A stretch of DNA of 21,364 nucleotides from JBIIJL01 sp044233795 (lineage in GTDB: Bacteria > Pseudomonadota > Gammaproteobacteria > Legionellales > Legionellaceae), in assembly GCA_044233795.1 (NCBI GenBank), contig JBIIJL010000033.1:1-21364 (forward strand). Direction: 5' to 3'. A model generated the notes under the pieces. The model saw nothing but the letters and a program-made list of their open reading frames with translations. It ran no database searches and had not been told where the DNA came from. This document shows, in pieces, positions 7,544 through 15,727 of this stretch; position 1 is the first letter of the stretch, and every line of letters starts with the position of its first letter. The position numbers were made by a program, and so were the translations under genes.

Positions 7544-8596
7544 CCCATTTTTCAATTGAAAGGATGAATGTGCTATTGATTGTTTTAAAATACGTGGAAG
7601 GCGATCATCGAACGCAGTAAAAAACAATTGTCCGCTAACTGTGGTTAAGTAGTCTATCACCCGTGTGAGATGATGATCATCGAGTTCAGCTGCAATATCA
7701 TCGAACAAATACAGACACATTTTTGGCACCAGTTTTGCCTGTGCGAGCTTTAAAGCAATTAATACAACTTTTTGTTGGCCCCGCGACAGCAAAAGCTTGG
7801 CTTTTTTCGACGACAAATCGAAAGCAATATCAGCTTGGTGAGGGCCCACATGTGTAAATTGTCGTTGAATATCTTGATTAAAATGAGCATCAAGTACCTC
7901 TGCGAGTGATTTTCCACTTTGCTTTCTATCCCAGCCTTTATAATAGCTAATGCTACAAGGAACATCTGTAAGGCTGCCCAACACCTGTTGGAATTCACTT
8001 GACCACACTTTGAAGTAGCTATCTCTCATTCGATCAAGCTCAATAGCCAACTCCACTAATTGTTTATCCCACGGTGCAAACAACGCCCGGTTTGCCTTTT
8101 GCCGCAACAACGCATTACGCTGTTTTAACACCATGCGATAAGCCTTCCAAACCATATGATAGGTATGTTCCACGTGAAACATACCCCAATCAAGCAATAT
8201 CCTTCTGGTTGCTGGGCCTGTATCAATAATTTGGAAGATATCCTGATAAAAAACCTGACAAGGTAAAAAACGGGCTAAATCACTGCTACTCGTGCAAGAC
8301 TGACCATTTAACTTAACCTGGGTCGGACCAGATATTGATTTTTGAATACTGACAGTGTCTTGTTTAACTGTACGTGCAAATACAGTAAACGATTCGTGAT
8401 AATGATTAACCAGAGGAGAGACCTCGCGTGTCCTAAAGGAGTGTCCACTACATAACAAATAAATCGCCTCTAACAGTGTGGTTTTTCCACTCCCATTGGG
8501 TCCAAAAAATAAATTACATTGAGGATGCAGTATAAACTTTGCGTAAGTAATATTACGCAAAGAGTGAACTGCCAATTCACTTAAGGGCCGTGCCAT
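7526..8596 (-). CDS. recF: DNA replication and repair protein RecF
   Basis: RecF is an SMC-like ATPase that loads RecA at single-strand gaps with RecO and RecR. The 356-residue protein has Walker A GPNGSGKTT at 32-40, the ABC signature LSRGQQK at about 270-276 and Walker B LYLFDDIAAELD at about 295-306. The length fits the family (E. coli 357). It is third in the dnaA-dnaN-recF operon, 14 bp after dnaN. The ribosome site before the ATG at 8596 is weak, so translation may be coupled to dnaN. Oddities: gyrB does not follow, and the last residues (IVNSP) and stop codon fall in a sequence shared with an IS end at 20222. Confidence 0.96.
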   Translation of the reverse strand: MARPLSELAVHSLRNITYAKFILHPQCNLFFGPNGSGKTTLLEAIYLLCSGHSFRTREVSPLVNHYHESFTVFARTVKQDTVSIQKSISGPTQVKLNGQSCTSSSDLARFLPCQVFYQDIFQIIDTGPATRRILLDWGMFHVEHTYHMVWKAYRMVLKQRNALLRQKANRALFAPWDKQLVELAIELDRMRDSYFKVWSSEFQQVLGSLTDVPCSISYYKGWDRKQSGKSLAEVLDAHFNQDIQRQFTHVGPHQADIAFDLSSKKAKLLLSRGQQKVVLIALKLAQAKLVPKMCLYLFDDIAAELDDHHLTRVIDYLTTVSGQLFFTAFDDRLPRILKQSIAHSSFQLKNGIVNSP

Positions 8597-8610
8597 AGAA
8601 TACTCAATGA

Positions 8611-9717
8611 TTAAATCTTCATAGGCATAATAATATAAGAGTAGAGTGGGTCTTGTGGAGACTCTACCAAAATACTACTATTCGTATCAGATAGCGATAA
8701 TCGCAAAACGCCTTCTCCTACGTGATTAAGAACATCCAAAAGATAGCTTGCGTTGATACCAATCTTTAACTCAGAGCCAGTCGTCTCGGCAGGTAAACTT
8801 TCTATAGCTTCTTCTTGCTCATGATTATTAGCAATTAATGTTAACTGGTCATTTTGTACATGCAACATTACTGCTCGCAACTTTTCATTTGCCAAAATAA
8901 CAATTCTTGATAGGGCACGTTTAAGTTGGTCTCTATCAATCAGTACTTGCTTATCTTGATCTCGGGGAATCGCTTTAGTATATGGAGGAAAACGTGCCTC
9001 AATAAGTTTGGTCAAAAAAGTAAACTGGGTGGTTACGAGTTTAAAATGGCTTTTTCCAGCACATAACAATACTTCTTCATCTACAATAGTAGTCAGTAAT
9101 CGCAACATTTCTTGTATTCCCTTACGAGGCAACAAAAACCGATGGTGTTGACTGATAGTTGCAAGAGGTAATCGGCAGATTGCCATACGATGCCCATCCG
9201 TCGAAACTGCTGTTATCACCTGCGCATCTAATTCTAATAAGAGGCCATTCAGAAAGGCACGTACATCATTTTGCGACATCGCAAAGTGAGTAGACTGTAA
9301 TAAATGAACTAACGCTAATCGTGAAATGCTAAATTCAACTTCATTCACCTCATTATCAGTATTTGGATAATCCTCTGCAGGTAAAGTCGCTAATTTAAAT
9401 TTACTACGAGCCTCTTTGATAATTAGGGTGTTTTCATCAAAAATAAAAGTTGGGCTGGCATTGTCATCTAAAGAGCGAACAATATCTATCAACTTTTTTG
9501 CCGGAACAGTTGCACATCCAACGCCTGAACTTCTTAAAAAAGGGGAGGAACCTATAATTTCAATTTCCAAATCCGTAGCTGTTAAGAAAAGGCGTGTATC
9601 CGTTAGCCTAAGCAATACATTGGCCAAAATAGGGAGAGATTGTTTCTTATCAACAGCACCACTCACCGTGAGTAACATAGGCAATAATTGTTGCTTTGTG
9701 ATGGTCATTTCAAACAT
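8611..9717 (-). CDS. dnaN: DNA polymerase III sliding clamp, beta subunit
   Basis: The 368-residue protein forms the dimeric ring that tethers Pol III and other partners to DNA (E. coli is 366). It reads in family register from the start (MTITKQQLLPML) through the central SISRLALVHLLQSTHFAMS segment to YIIMPMKI at the end, matching the E. coli YVVMPMRL tail that forms part of the partner-binding cleft. Two starts are possible: ATG 9717 (MFEMTI) and ATG 9708. The first is kept, with a GAG about 7 bases upstream. It lies 14 bp downstream of dnaA in the same transcription unit. Confidence 0.97.
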   Translation of the reverse strand: MFEMTITKQQLLPMLLTVSGAVDKKQSLPILANVLLRLTDTRLFLTATDLEIEIIGSSPFLRSSGVGCATVPAKKLIDIVRSLDDNASPTFIFDENTLIIKEARSKFKLATLPAEDYPNTDNEVNEVEFSISRLALVHLLQSTHFAMSQNDVRAFLNGLLLELDAQVITAVSTDGHRMAICRLPLATISQHHRFLLPRKGIQEMLRLLTTIVDEEVLLCAGKSHFKLVTTQFTFLTKLIEARFPPYTKAIPRDQDKQVLIDRDQLKRALSRIVILANEKLRAVMLHVQNDQLTLIANNHEQEEAIESLPAETTGSELKIGINASYLLDVLNHVGEGVLRLSLSDTNSSILVESPQDPLYSYIIMPMKI

Positions 9718-9731
9718 GTGAGATCTCTATA

Positions 9732-11099
9732 TCAAGAGGATAATATCCTCATTAAGTTTTTGTAGTCCTCAGCAAAATCGCGAGCCTCAAGCACAAGTTC
9801 CTTGACCTTACGACACGCATGAATAACCGTCGTATGATCACGCCCACCGAAATGGTCTCCTATTTCTGGAAGGCTATGATTAGTGAGCTCCTTGGCAAGC
9901 GCCATGGCCATTTGTCGGGGACGTGCAATTGATCGGCTGCGTCTTTTAGAGAGTAAGTCCGCAACTTTGACTTTATAATATTCGGCAACTGTTTTTTGGA
10001 TGTTCTCTATAGTTACCAATTTATCTTGAAGAGCTAATAAATCGCGCAATGCATCATTTACAAATTCAATAGTAATGGGCTTACCTGTAAAATGCGCATT
10101 AGCAATAACACGTCTTAAAGCCCCTTCTAACTCACGGACATTCGAGCGAATCCGTTTAGCAATGAAAAATGCAACTTCATAAGGTAGTTCAATATTAGAT
10201 AACTCAGCTTTACTGATAAGTATCGCAACCCTCGTTTCAAGCTCAGGCGGCTCAACCGCAACAGTAAGCCCCCAGCCAAATCGGGATTTTAATCGTTCTT
10301 CAACGCCTTCAATTTCTTTAGGGTATCGATCACTTGTTAAAATAATTTGTTGCTGGCCTTCAAGTAGCGCATTGAAGGTATGAAAAAACTCTTCTTGTGA
10401 ACGATCTTTACCTGCAAAAAACTGAATATCGTCTATCAATAAAGCATTTAATGAGCGGTAAAAACGTTTAAATTCATTAATAGTATTCGTTTGGAGTGCC
10501 TTGACCATATCAGCTACAAAGCGCTCAGAATGAAGATAAAGAACTTTTGCCTCAGGATTATTCTTTAAAATTGCATTGCCAATCGCATGCATCAAATGGG
10601 TTTTACCAAGACCAACACCACCATAAATGAATAATGGATTATACGCATCTCCAGGCCGTTCTGCGACTTGCCAAGAAGCAGCACGAGCGAGCTGGTTAGA
10701 ATTACCTTCGACAAAACTATCAAAAACAAACTTTCTATTTAGATAACTATTCTTATAGTGGTCTTGTGTTTTCTTAAGAGATGTTTTCGATACCACAGAA
10801 TGATCCTGTGCTTTAGGTGTCGCTTGCGCAGGAACTGTCGATTCATTGATCCTGCTACCAATCTCAATGCTAACCAATTTAATCGTATCGGCACTAATTT
10901 GACTAACCAATTCCTTAATTCTGGGAAAAAAATGCTTTTTAACCCAATCAACAACGAAACGATTAGGAGCAAGCAATATCAATGTGGATTCTTCAGCCTC
11001 AGCTTGTAACGGACGAAGCCAAGTGTTGAATTGCTGCGGCGGGTACTCTTCTTGTAAAAGACCCAAACATTTCTGCCAGACGGTTGCAGGCACATTCAC
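9732..11099 (-). CDS. dnaA: Chromosomal replication initiator protein DnaA
   Basis: All four DnaA domains are present in 455 residues. Domain I (about 1-75) begins VWQKCLGLLQEEYP. A variable linker spans about 85-120. The AAA+ domain has Walker A GGVGLGKT at 160-167, Walker B LLIDDIQF at 220-227 and the arginine-rich segment RSNVRELEGALRR at 318-330. The C-terminal helix-turn-helix carries GRDHTTVIHACRKV (419-432), which reads the DnaA box. AGGAG is only three bases from the ATG at 11099 but nine from an in-frame GTG two codons on, so initiation at that GTG is possible. First gene of dnaA-dnaN-recF; it transcribes away from the candidate origin. Confidence 0.98.
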   Translation of the reverse strand: MNVPATVWQKCLGLLQEEYPPQQFNTWLRPLQAEAEESTLILLAPNRFVVDWVKKHFFPRIKELVSQISADTIKLVSIEIGSRINESTVPAQATPKAQDHSVVSKTSLKKTQDHYKNSYLNRKFVFDSFVEGNSNQLARAASWQVAERPGDAYNPLFIYGGVGLGKTHLMHAIGNAILKNNPEAKVLYLHSERFVADMVKALQTNTINEFKRFYRSLNALLIDDIQFFAGKDRSQEEFFHTFNALLEGQQQIILTSDRYPKEIEGVEERLKSRFGWGLTVAVEPPELETRVAILISKAELSNIELPYEVAFFIAKRIRSNVRELEGALRRVIANAHFTGKPITIEFVNDALRDLLALQDKLVTIENIQKTVAEYYKVKVADLLSKRRSRSIARPRQMAMALAKELTNHSLPEIGDHFGGRDHTTVIHACRKVKELVLEARDFAEDYKNLMRILSS

Positions 11100-11490
11100 T
11101 CCTAAAATACGATCGAAAAACTAAAATAAACCATACCCTTGTGGCATAAGATGCAGGGCATAAAAAATTGATTTAATCCAAACAGGTCATCACGCTCATA
11201 GAAAATGATTAACATCTCATGTATCGACTTTACAGTAGCTCTTTGGGATAAAGGCTTGTGAAGAATCTAGATTAAGTGAGCATTGAGTTCGTTTCTAAGT
11301 TAAATATTGCCACTGAATGCACTCTGCCTGCAAGAAAAAATAAATAAATCAGATCGAGTAGGAAGGGCAATCTAGTAGCGCTCAACTTTATGCTTGCGAT
11401 GACATCCGAAGATGGTAACAAAAAACAACCATAGTGTATATCGTATATTACTTATGACGCATATACCAATGAAAACTTACCGAAAAAGCC

Positions 11491-11499
11491 TGTGCATAA
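11491..11499 (-). promoter_or_regulatory. DnaA box
   Basis: TGTGCATAA on the plus strand is TTATGCACA on the minus strand, a full match to the TTATNCACA DnaA-box consensus. It lies 6 bp from the 16-bp palindrome and about 100 bp from the AT-rich tract. Confidence 0.6.
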
Positions 11500-11505
11500 A
11501 TAGGC

Positions 11506-11521
11506 TGTTAGCTAGCTAACA
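11506..11521. repeat. 16-bp perfect palindrome in the origin region
   Basis: TGTTAGCTAGCTAACA is a perfect palindrome with no spacer, immediately right of the DnaA box. Half-sites GCTAACA and TGTTAGC recur as an inverted pair upstream of hfq (18425-18447). Confidence 0.6.
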
Positions 11522-11774
11522 ACCCGAGGATATAAAATCAGGTGCTTAACATTCACCGGTTTAAAGTGATCCCATACCCTACTTATCAGACTTCTTTATA
11601 CATCATAATACTTAATTAACCTCATGATTTTTATCTAATTTTGAATGATATCAACAGAAAATCAGATGCTTATAATAAGAATAGATTTAAAAAATTAATT
11701 TGTAATAATTATAAAAGCGGGAATTTCAGTCTAGCGTTCTAAACGCAGGATTAAATATCATCTTGAATTCGTAT

Positions 11775-11803
11775 TTGACAGTAGCGACAAAGTTTCTTAT
11801 CAT
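11775..11803 (+). promoter_or_regulatory. Strong sigma70 promoter of rpmH
   Basis: A perfect -35 TTGACA (11775-11780), a 17-bp spacer and a -10 TATCAT (11798-11803, five of six) point rightward. Transcription would start near 11810, about 27 bases before the rpmH ATG. It probably drives the whole rpmH-rnpA-yidD-yidC-mnmE unit. Confidence 0.75.
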
Positions 11804-11836
11804 TGCGAGCTCTAAAAAAATTAATGCAGGCAGATT

Positions 11837-11971
11837 ATGAAACGTACCTTTCAACCTAGTAATTTAAAACGCAAACGTGATCATGGTTTTCGAGAAAGAA
11901 TGGCTACTCGATCTGGCCGCCTAGTGATTAAAAGACGGCGCGCTAAAGGCCGTAAACGCTTATCTGCATAA
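11837..11971 (+). CDS. rpmH: 50S ribosomal protein L34
   Basis: This 44-residue basic protein reads MKRTFQPSNLKRKRDHGFRE, continues with the ATRSGR and RRRAKGRKRLSA segments and is unmistakably L34. It is a late-assembling component of the large ribosomal subunit. The length and ends match the family exactly. The ATG at 11837 is preceded by AGG eight bases away. Seven bases separate its stop from the rnpA start, and it opens the operon from the strong promoter at 11775-11803. Confidence 0.98.
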   Translation: MKRTFQPSNLKRKRDHGFRERMATRSGRLVIKRRRAKGRKRLSA

Positions 11972-11978
11972 TCTTGAC

Positions 11979-12314
11979 GTGTACGTTTTTGATAAGGCAC
12001 GGCGTTTACTAAAAAAAATAGAATTTGATGCAGTATTTAGTCAGTCGAAGAAAATTGTAACCGACGAATTTATAGTAATATATCGAGAAAATGCAATTGG
12101 TCAGGCAAGACTTGGGATGGCACTATCGAAAAAGATGATTGCAAAAGCGCATGATAGAAACCGTATTAAGCGCTTAGTGCGTGAAACATTCCGTGTTCAG
12201 CAATTACCACCATATGATATTGTTTTTCTAGCAAGAAAAGGTGTTGCAATGGTGCCTAAAGCATTCATCAATACTAGATTGGGTTATATATGGCAAAAGA
12301 TGTCCAAAAAATGA
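11979..12314 (+). CDS. rnpA: Ribonuclease P protein component
   Basis: The 111-residue basic protein is the cofactor of the RNase P ribozyme that matures tRNA 5' ends. It begins FDKARRLLKK, typical of the family, and carries the conserved RNR motif region DRNRIKRLVRETFR at 59-72. The start is GTG at 11979, because no better in-frame codon lies upstream. No strong ribosome site is seen, and translation is probably coupled to rpmH 7 bases before. Its 3' end overlaps yidD. The RNase P RNA itself is not in the window. Confidence 0.95.
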   Translation: MYVFDKARRLLKKIEFDAVFSQSKKIVTDEFIVIYRENAIGQARLGMALSKKMIAKAHDRNRIKRLVRETFRVQQLPPYDIVFLARKGVAMVPKAFINTRLGYIWQKMSKK

Positions 12315-12526
12315 TTTGTCTTCCTGTTAAGTTATACCAGTACTTACGGCCATTTAGAGCACCATGTTGTCGGTTTTACCCGAGTTGCTCGGATTACACA
12401 CTATCAGCGATTGAGACCCACGGTGCTTTCAAGGGACTGTGGTTAGCTTTTCAAAGGTTGTTACGATGCCATCCGTGGTCCTTGGGTGGATATGATCCTA
12501 TTTTACCTAAAAAAGAGAAGTATTAA
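12290..12526 (+). CDS. yidD: Membrane protein insertion efficiency factor YidD
   Basis: The 78-residue protein has the YidD pattern: YQYLRPFRAPCCRFYPSCSDY, then AIETHGAFKG, then LLRCHPW and GGYDPILP. The conserved cysteines (27, 33 and 60) and the CHPW/GG-DP end are intact. YidD is a small membrane-associated protein thought to help YidC insert inner-membrane proteins. Two starts are possible: ATG 12290, overlapping rnpA by 25 bases, or ATG 12311, making an ATGA overlap with the rnpA stop. The longer form is kept because its N-terminal helix matches E. coli YidD in length. Its stop overlaps the yidC start in TAATG. Confidence 0.93.
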   Translation: MAKDVQKMICLPVKLYQYLRPFRAPCCRFYPSCSDYTLSAIETHGAFKGLWLAFQRLLRCHPWSLGGYDPILPKKEKY

Positions 12527-14232
12527 TGGATTTACGACGAGTCTTCTTATACTCAGCATTAGCTTTTGTGGGTTTTTCTTTGTGGACAAGTTGGCAAGTT
12601 GACTATCCGGCAGAACCCGTTCACCAACAAAGTTCGCCCAGCGTTAATAATCCTGGGGATACACTTTTGCCAACCAAAGTGTTGACAAGCTCAGATACAA
12701 CTGATGAAGGTATGCCTTCTTCAGCTGTGGTGGGTCACGATACAGCTGCGGGCAAGCAAATAAAAGAATCAGCACAACCATCTGTAGTGCATGTTGAAAC
12801 AGATGTTTTAAAACTCGATATTAGTTTAAAACATGGTGACATCATTCGTGCGACACTTAGCGATTACCCAGTCAGTGTTGATAAAAAAGAGACCCCTTTT
12901 GAGTTACTGCAAGATAATCCAGAAGAACGCTACGTTGCTAACAGCGATTTGTTTATAGTCAAGGGTCAAGTGATTGAAAATGCGGATGGGCATTATACAA
13001 GTACTAATCAAGAATATAAGCTTAATGAAGGCCAAGAAGAGCTTGTGGTTACCCTTTCTGGACAGAGTAAAGAAGGGTTGTTCATTCAAAAAGATTTCAT
13101 ATTTAAAAAAAGAAGTTACTTAATTTCCGTACGCTATCATCTAACCAATAACAGCAGCGATGTTTTCAAAGGATACATGAATACCCAATTGCTGCGTAGC
13201 TCACCGACAGAAGATAAATCAAGTATTTTTCATGTTGGTTCATACACTGGGGCATCCTACTCTATTCCAGGAAAACATCGTTACCAAAAGGTTAATTTTA
13301 AGGACATGACCAAAACTAATCTTGATGTTCTTGCAGATAGTGGCTGGATTGCTATGCAGCAACATTACTTTCTGACAGCTTGGATCCCTGAAAAAGAGAG
13401 TAAAAATCAATTTTATACCCGTGCTGTTGGTGGAGATTATACCATTGGAACTGTCAGCCAGCCCCTTACTATCTTACCAGCACAAAAAGCGAGTGTGGGA
13501 TCCAATCTTTACCTGGGTCCTGAAATTACGAGTGATCTTAAAGCCATTGCCCCAGGTCTTGATCTGACTGTTGATTATGGTTGGCTATGGTTTCTTTCAT
13601 CTTTATTGTTCACACTGATGAAAGCGATGTATAGTGTGGTTGGCAATTGGGGATGGGTGATTGTTCTGGTGACAGTGCTTATCAAATTAGCATTTTATCG
13701 TTTGTCTGCTACAAGTTATAAGTCAATGGCTGGTATGCGTAAGCTTCAGCCTAAATTGCAGGCATTACGTGAGCGCTATGGTGATGATAAAGCTAAAATC
13801 AGTCAAGCAACCATGGAGCTATATCGACAGGAAAAAGTTAACCCGTTGGGTGGATGTTTGCCTATTGTTATTCAAATTCCAGTCTTTATCGCATTATATT
13901 GGGTATTATTAGAAAGTGTTGAATTACGGCAAGCCCCCTTTATTCTATGGATAAAAGATTTGGCGATGCCTGATCCATTGCACATACTACCTGTGATCAT
14001 GGGTGCGACTATGTTGATTCAACAAAGACTTAATCCAGCACCGCCTGATCCCATGCAAGCAAAAATTATGATGTTTTTGCCAGTGTTGTTTACAGGGCTT
14101 TTTTGGAATTTTCCCGCGGGGTTGGTGTTGTACTGGATTGTGAATAACTCTTTGTCAATTTTGCAGCAATGGTATATCACACGTAAATACAGTGATGATA
14201 AGCCAAAACGTCATTTGGCTGTAGCAAAATAA
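12526..14232 (+). CDS. yidC: Membrane protein insertase YidC
   Basis: The 568-residue protein is a Gram-negative type YidC. It has an N-terminal membrane anchor (RVFLYSALAFVGFSLWTSW), a low-complexity linker, a large periplasmic domain and a C-terminal five-span insertase core. The coiled-coil cytoplasmic loop includes SMAGMRKLQPKLQALRERYG, followed by EKVNPLGGCLPIVIQIPVFIA and SVELRQAPF. YidC inserts inner-membrane proteins alone or with SecYEG. The position aligned with E. coli Arg366 in the hydrophilic groove is lysine here (VLIKLAFY), a conservative change also seen elsewhere. The start overlaps the yidD stop (TAATG), and mnmE begins directly after the stop, so translation is likely coupled. 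Confidence 0.97.
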   Translation: MDLRRVFLYSALAFVGFSLWTSWQVDYPAEPVHQQSSPSVNNPGDTLLPTKVLTSSDTTDEGMPSSAVVGHDTAAGKQIKESAQPSVVHVETDVLKLDISLKHGDIIRATLSDYPVSVDKKETPFELLQDNPEERYVANSDLFIVKGQVIENADGHYTSTNQEYKLNEGQEELVVTLSGQSKEGLFIQKDFIFKKRSYLISVRYHLTNNSSDVFKGYMNTQLLRSSPTEDKSSIFHVGSYTGASYSIPGKHRYQKVNFKDMTKTNLDVLADSGWIAMQQHYFLTAWIPEKESKNQFYTRAVGGDYTIGTVSQPLTILPAQKASVGSNLYLGPEITSDLKAIAPGLDLTVDYGWLWFLSSLLFTLMKAMYSVVGNWGWVIVLVTVLIKLAFYRLSATSYKSMAGMRKLQPKLQALRERYGDDKAKISQATMELYRQEKVNPLGGCLPIVIQIPVFIALYWVLLESVELRQAPFILWIKDLAMPDPLHILPVIMGATMLIQQRLNPAPPDPMQAKIMMFLPVLFTGLFWNFPAGLVLYWIVNNSLSILQQWYITRKYSDDKPKRHLAVAK

Positions 14233-15576
14233 ATGTCTGTTGATACCGTGGTGGCTATTGCTACCCCGCCGGGGCGAGGTGGGGTGGGGATAGTTAGACT
14301 CTCAGGACCACAAGCGTATCATATAGGACTTCTTCTCATTCAAAAAACATCTCTTGACATAAAAGTTGCAGACTATCGATCTTTCTATTCAGAAACTGGA
14401 GAGTTACTCGATCAAGGGATTGTTCTATATTTTAAAGCACCACACTCATTTACAGGCGAGGATGTGGTTGAATTTCAAGCTCATGGTGCACCTATTGTAT
14501 TGGATAGATTGGTTAAAACGTGCGTTGTGCATGGCGCCCGTATTGCAAAGCCCGGAGAGTTTTCAGAGCGTGCTTTTCTTAATAACAAAATTGACCTTAC
14601 ACAAGCAGAAGCGATTTCAGATTTGATTGCTGCAAGCTCAGAAACTGCAGCTAAAATGGCTATGCGTTCTTTGCAGGGTGATTTTTCTAGACAAATTCAA
14701 GCTCTAAATGACCAACTGATAGCCCTTCGTCTGTATGTTGAAGCGGCTATTGATTTTCCAGAGGAAGAGATTGATTTTCTTAATGATGGTAAGGTTTTGG
14801 CAAAGCTTACTACAATTATTAAAGAGCTTTCCGTTATACGAAATAGTGCAAATCAAGGTACGATGCTTCGCGAAGGGTTATCTGTAGTGATAGCTGGTCG
14901 GCCTAATGCGGGTAAATCCACCCTTATCAATTGCTTAGCGAGGCGTGATGTAGCCATTGTGACAGAAGTTGCAGGGACTACCCGGGATGTCATGCGAGAG
15001 CATATTCTTTTAGATGATCTACCTATTTGTCTTATTGATACGGCAGGCTTAAGAGAAAGTGATGATGCGATCGAAAAAGAGGGTATCAGGCGAGCGTGGC
15101 TCGAAGTAGCACGGGCTGATTGCTTGTTGATGGTGATTGATACATCAACTGAATCAATGGAAGAAAGTGAACTAAGTGAAGCCATACTCAATGTTCTGCC
15201 TGCAAAGGTCCCAGTGATTCAGGTGTTTAATAAAATTGATCAATTGGGATTAAATCCGAAAACAGTAGAAAATGCAGTATACCTCTGTGCGAAAACTGGG
15301 GAAGGAGTTGCATTTTTGCACGATAAAATCAAACAAGCAGTAGGATATGTGCCCACTGAGGGTCAGTTTATAGCTCGCTCGCGCCATCTAGATGCCTTAG
15401 ATAGAGCCAAAGAGTTACTCAATAATGGATATGATGAATTAATGTCCCACCGCCGTGGTGAGTTGCTTGCCGAAGACCTGCGTTTGGCTCATCTTGCTTT
15501 ATGTGAAATAACAGGTGAGTTTACTTCTGATGATTTGCTTGGAGAGATTTTTTCAAGTTTTTGTATAGGTAAGTAG
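14233..15576 (+). CDS. mnmE: tRNA modification GTPase MnmE (TrmE)
   Basis: With MnmG, MnmE adds the (carboxymethyl)aminomethyl group to U34 of certain tRNAs. The 447-residue protein has the folate-binding N-domain (begins DTVVAIATPPGRGGVGIVRL) and an inserted G domain. That domain has P-loop GRPNAGKS at 222-229, the K-loop/G2 segment EVAGTTRD at 245-252, G3 DTAG at 269-272 and G4 NKID at 333-336. It ends in the invariant CIGK motif with the catalytic cysteine at 444. The ATG abuts the yidC stop without a gap. No terminator is evident after it; gyrB has its own promoter 100 bp on. Confidence 0.97.
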   Translation: MSVDTVVAIATPPGRGGVGIVRLSGPQAYHIGLLLIQKTSLDIKVADYRSFYSETGELLDQGIVLYFKAPHSFTGEDVVEFQAHGAPIVLDRLVKTCVVHGARIAKPGEFSERAFLNNKIDLTQAEAISDLIAASSETAAKMAMRSLQGDFSRQIQALNDQLIALRLYVEAAIDFPEEEIDFLNDGKVLAKLTTIIKELSVIRNSANQGTMLREGLSVVIAGRPNAGKSTLINCLARRDVAIVTEVAGTTRDVMREHILLDDLPICLIDTAGLRESDDAIEKEGIRRAWLEVARADCLLMVIDTSTESMEESELSEAILNVLPAKVPVIQVFNKIDQLGLNPKTVENAVYLCAKTGEGVAFLHDKIKQAVGYVPTEGQFIARSRHLDALDRAKELLNNGYDELMSHRRGELLAEDLRLAHLALCEITGEFTSDDLLGEIFSSFCIGK

Positions 15577-15601
15577 GCATTGTCCCTAGATTACTACTCT
15601 T

Positions 15602-15643
15602 AATCTCTGTGGATGACAGATTTTTTTACCATGAACAGAGCGC
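15602..15643 (+). repeat. Short dispersed sequence, copy B, upstream of gyrB
   Basis: It aligns with 3971-4013: AATCTCTGT, two changes, ATGACA, a T-rich middle, then ACAG and AGCGC with small gaps. The ends CTCTGT (15605-15610) and ACAGAG (15635-15640) are exact reverse complements. Confidence 0.45.
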
Positions 15644-15673
15644 AGCGCTATAAGCTCATACTAACGCTCTGTT
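15634..15673. repeat. 9-bp inverted repeat over the gyrB promoter
   Basis: AACAGAGCG (15634-15642) and CGCTCTGTT (15665-15673) are perfect reverse complements 22 bases apart. The right arm lies between the likely -35 position and the -10 at 15682, so a protein bound here would block transcription of gyrB. Confidence 0.6.
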
Positions 15674-15678
15674 AATTA

Positions 15679-15687
15679 TGCTATAGT
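15679..15687 (+). promoter_or_regulatory. Extended -10 promoter of gyrB
   Basis: TGCTATAGT is an extended -10 (TGnTATAAT with one change). No good -35 is seen at the usual distance, which the TG element can compensate for. Transcription would begin near 15694, about 34 bases before the gyrB ATG. Confidence 0.5.
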
Positions 15688-15727
15688 GACAAACATTTTC
15701 CGTGCAATTTGGCAACGAGGACACCTT

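Larger units (their letters stand above)
11100..11836. other. Candidate chromosomal origin (oriC) between dnaA and rpmH
   Basis: This 737-bp gap between divergent dnaA and rpmH contains no ORF of note. It holds one consensus DnaA box (11491-11499), a one-mismatch box (TGTGAAGAA, 11257-11265), a 16-bp palindrome (11506-11521) and a strongly AT-rich tract (about 11593-11716) that could be the unwinding element. The dnaA-rpmH gap is a classic bacterial origin location. Box density is low compared with E. coli oriC, so the call is tentative. The rpmH promoter occupies the right end. Confidence 0.5.

Noticed and set aside
11136..11145. TGTGGCATAA as a DnaA box
   Set aside because: It has one extra base compared with the 9-bp consensus.
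14853..15191. 112-codon minus-strand ORF inside mnmE, and similar long antisense ORFs elsewhere
   Set aside because: Low-complexity antisense shadow of a well-supported gene.
15686..15727. Longer gyrB start at a GTG (14 extra residues)
   Set aside because: It overlaps the likely -10 element and lacks a ribosome site; the ATG at 15728 has GAGG and matches the family N-terminus.
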